A stretch of DNA of 64,000 nt from Rhea pennata (taxonomy: Eukaryota > Chordata > Aves > Rheiformes > Rheidae). Positions 61,864-64,000 of this stretch are shown piece after piece. The stretch is from assembly GCF_028389875.1 (NCBI RefSeq), contig NC_084675.1, positions 19,430,412 through 19,494,411 on the forward strand, given 5' to 3'. The position numbers and the translations under genes are program-made. Position 1 is the stretch's first letter; the number at the start of each line of letters is the position of its first letter. The notes below the pieces were generated by a model, which was given only the letters and a program-made list of their open reading frames with translations, was not told the origin of the DNA and searched no databases.

Positions 61864-64000
61864 GCTGTTCCTTAACCAGCATTTCAACTGAAAGGGTCAG
61901 TGACAGCCTACATGAAGTTAATGTAGTGCTACGTTAGCTACTTACCATGATTTCTATACCACAAGCAGTCATAAGTCTTTTATTGCGTTTCCCCTACCTG
62001 TAAGATAGTCAAAGTTATCTTCTGAGTGACTTAAGGACTGATTAATTCATGTTTGTAAAGCACTTGAAAATTATCAAAAGGAAAGAAACAATATTAGTGT
62101 AGCTGTAGACTCTTGGCATAGCTTCTAAGATATCAGCTACGTGAAGCTTTGGTGTGCTGTTAGTTTTGTGCATAACACTTTAAATATCACTTACTTGTGT
62201 ACTGTTATTGCCTGCCCACTAGCCTTCATGTAGGCTTTCCTCCTTTTGAGATGTTTGTGCTCCCTTAGTAAACGGTGGCAACACTGAACATCTAAGGAGA
62301 ATGCTGTTTTTTTCCCTTCCAGCGAACAAGTAAGGAGTTGAATCAATGTCTTTGCTTTCATTGCAGGGTTTTTCAGAGTAGAATTTACTGTTGCAGTTGA
62401 GGACCTTTTCCTGCATTGTATGTCTATTGCTCTGAAAAATATTTCATGTCTCAGTCTTGTGCTGAAACACGCTGTCTTTAAATCAAGATTCACTGTCTAC
62501 TGATGGTCAATCCATTATGTATCTTGGAAGGCTGGGGAGCCGCTCATTTAAAAACTGATCCCATTTCTAGTCAAATATTTCCAGCTTGATATTCTAGCCC
62601 ATAGATCTTGTTAAGATAACAGATTAAGGGCTTGAACTTGAGCATAGTGGAGCTGAGGGGAATATTTCTATTGTGTTTGACTGACTTTAAATCAGACCTG
62701 TACAGAACCTGACAAATTACGCTTGTAAATCTTTGTAGATCAGTACGAGTCACTTCTTACCACTTGTGAATGTCTCCCTCTTTTCATCTGTAGAACCTGA
62801 AGAAGAATTTTTGACCTCTCTTCTCTTGGGTTGTCCTGATAAAGTATATAAGTTTATTAAATCAGTATCTTTCTCACTTCAGACAGTGAAAATAAAGACA
62901 GAGAGGGGGAAAAGATTGTGCTACGTTAAGTGCATAGTGTCAGGATGAAAGATCCCTTTAAACTCTTACTTTATAACAACTGGACTTTTATTTGCAAGCG
63001 TAGTAAATTGAGTGTGATTTATCCCAAAAGTAAAATGCTGAGATGTAAGATATTATGCGTTCTGGGAAATAATACATCTAAAACTGAAAGTGTAAGTACC
63101 ACTAATGCATTTGAAAACTAGTGCTGTACTGATTACATCCTAAGAGATTTTTCTTTTTTTCATCTTTAGTGATATCCCCAGTGTTTGAAAATGCTTGGTG
63201 TAAATACTCCAGGCAAACTTAAAGCTGGCTCTGCTTTTTAAGCTAAAAGACAAATTTGTAAAGATAAGTTTACTTAGCTGATTTGTTACAGTGATGGACT
63301 AAGTGCATATGCATCTTGGACGACTTGGAGTACCTACTCTTAAATGCTGTTCCTGAGTATTTGTGGTTACTTTCTCTGTGTTAGGCCTGAATTCTCATCT
63401 GAAACTAAAATATTCCTCAATTTTCAGCTGGATTTACATCCAACTCAAATTTGGATCTGCTGATTTATTGGTGAATTGCTTCCTAGTCTTTCCTCATATC
63501 TTAAGACCCACAGATCTAGCCTAGAGCAAAATATAAGCAGAAGCCAACAAATGTAGTTAGGAGGGCTTTACTCTACCTCACAAAGTGGAATGACAGAGTA
63601 GAATGATTTCCTCTTTGGAAAGAGGATCGATAGCACAGTTCAGCAGGGAAGATAAGATCTTGTAGAGCTGGGCTCTTCTAGGGCTTCTTGCTGCATGTTA
63701 CTTGATTTGCCCAGCCCCATCGTTCCTGGCTGCTCTAAGGAACATAGGAAAGGAGCACATGAGCCAAGCATCCTTGTGACCTCCTCTTGTCCTGTGCTCT
63801 CCCAATACTAAGATGCAAACTATGATTTGAGCCTAGTCCTGTGTGCTTGCTAGTGATCTTGCAGCCAAGAATGATCAGTGGGGGAGAAGGAAAATAACTC
63901 CAAGATGACTGCTAATGTGGTAGTGCAGGTGCTCAGTGAGGAAATGTAAATGAATGCTGAAAGCCTGTGGAGAGTGAGCAGGCTGGGGGGAGGAGATGAC

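Larger units (their letters stand above)
19176..64000 (+). other. CDH13 intron 1, first ~45 kb, no further exon recognised
   Basis: The intron opens with GTAAGAAATG at 19176. CDH13 is known for very large introns; intron 1 exceeds 200 kb in human, so 45 kb or more in a compact genome is plausible. I searched by eye for exon 2 (acceptor, then V-L-L-L and AEDLxCTPGFQQKVF-like sequence) and did not see it. Open frames in this stretch are short, lie on both strands and resemble nothing known. Many lines appear richer in T than A on the + strand, consistent with transcription-linked skew, but this was not computed. Supported repeats and motif clusters are listed separately; outside them I see nothing specific. 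Confidence 0.7.

Noticed and set aside
62330..62490. GAGGACCTTTTCCTGCATTG segment considered as CDH13 exon 2 (EDL..C)
   Set aside because: The downstream residues do not follow the T-cadherin N-terminus and no acceptor with the right phase precedes it.
1..64000. tRNA, rRNA operon, CRISPR array, prophage, insertion sequence or endogenous retrovirus
   Set aside because: No B-box/A-box pair, regular spaced repeats, paired LTRs or polymerase-like frames were seen on either strand.

Overview
The window looks like vertebrate, most likely bird, nuclear DNA. Coding sequence is extremely sparse, CpG is depleted except in one compact island near 17 kb, and interspersed repeats are few. The clearest repeat is a truncated CR1 LINE 3' end at about 42 kb (CR1 is the dominant avian LINE family); MIR-like and other old amniote repeat relics are scattered around it. 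Nothing suggests bacterial, viral or plasmid DNA, and no open reading frame in the window looks like a complete protein gene.

The one gene I can name is CDH13 (T-cadherin / H-cadherin), on the + strand. Its first coding exon is at 19131-19175. It encodes 15 residues, MQHKTQLVLSFLLSQ, which is the start of the signal peptide, and ends at a GTAAGA donor in phase 0. This agrees with the human protein start and exon-1 boundary as I recall them. The 5' leader just upstream also matches the human leader as I remember it, including two upstream AUGs and a nine-codon upstream ORF. Everything from 19176 to 64000 is read as the first part of the very long intron 1. I looked for exon 2 (mature N-terminus, AEDLxCTPGFQQKVF-like) and did not find it, so it probably lies beyond the window.

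Layout: 1-16.5 kb is upstream intergenic DNA with relic SINEs, homopolymers and short tandem repeats. From 16.55 to 17.23 kb there is a promoter-like block: a CTCF-like motif inside an inverted repeat, a four-copy 21-22 bp minisatellite carrying TAATTA motifs, a CpG island with a NotI site, and a consensus + strand splice donor after 17230. That donor would suit a noncoding first exon. From 17.2 to 19.0 kb lies a possible 5' intron or proximal promoter with two CCAAT motifs. At 19.06-19.18 kb is the CDH13 leader and first coding exon. From 19.2 to 64 kb is intron 1, with candidate regulatory patches (paired octamer motifs, a CpG-bearing hairpin, TAAT-rich blocks) and repeat relics.

The most interesting points are the upstream-ORF arrangement in the CDH13 leader, and the separation by about 2 kb of the CpG island from the coding first exon, which sits inside the CpG island in human. 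I did not find a convincing wholly novel system. Most regulatory calls are motif-level and need alignment or RNA evidence.
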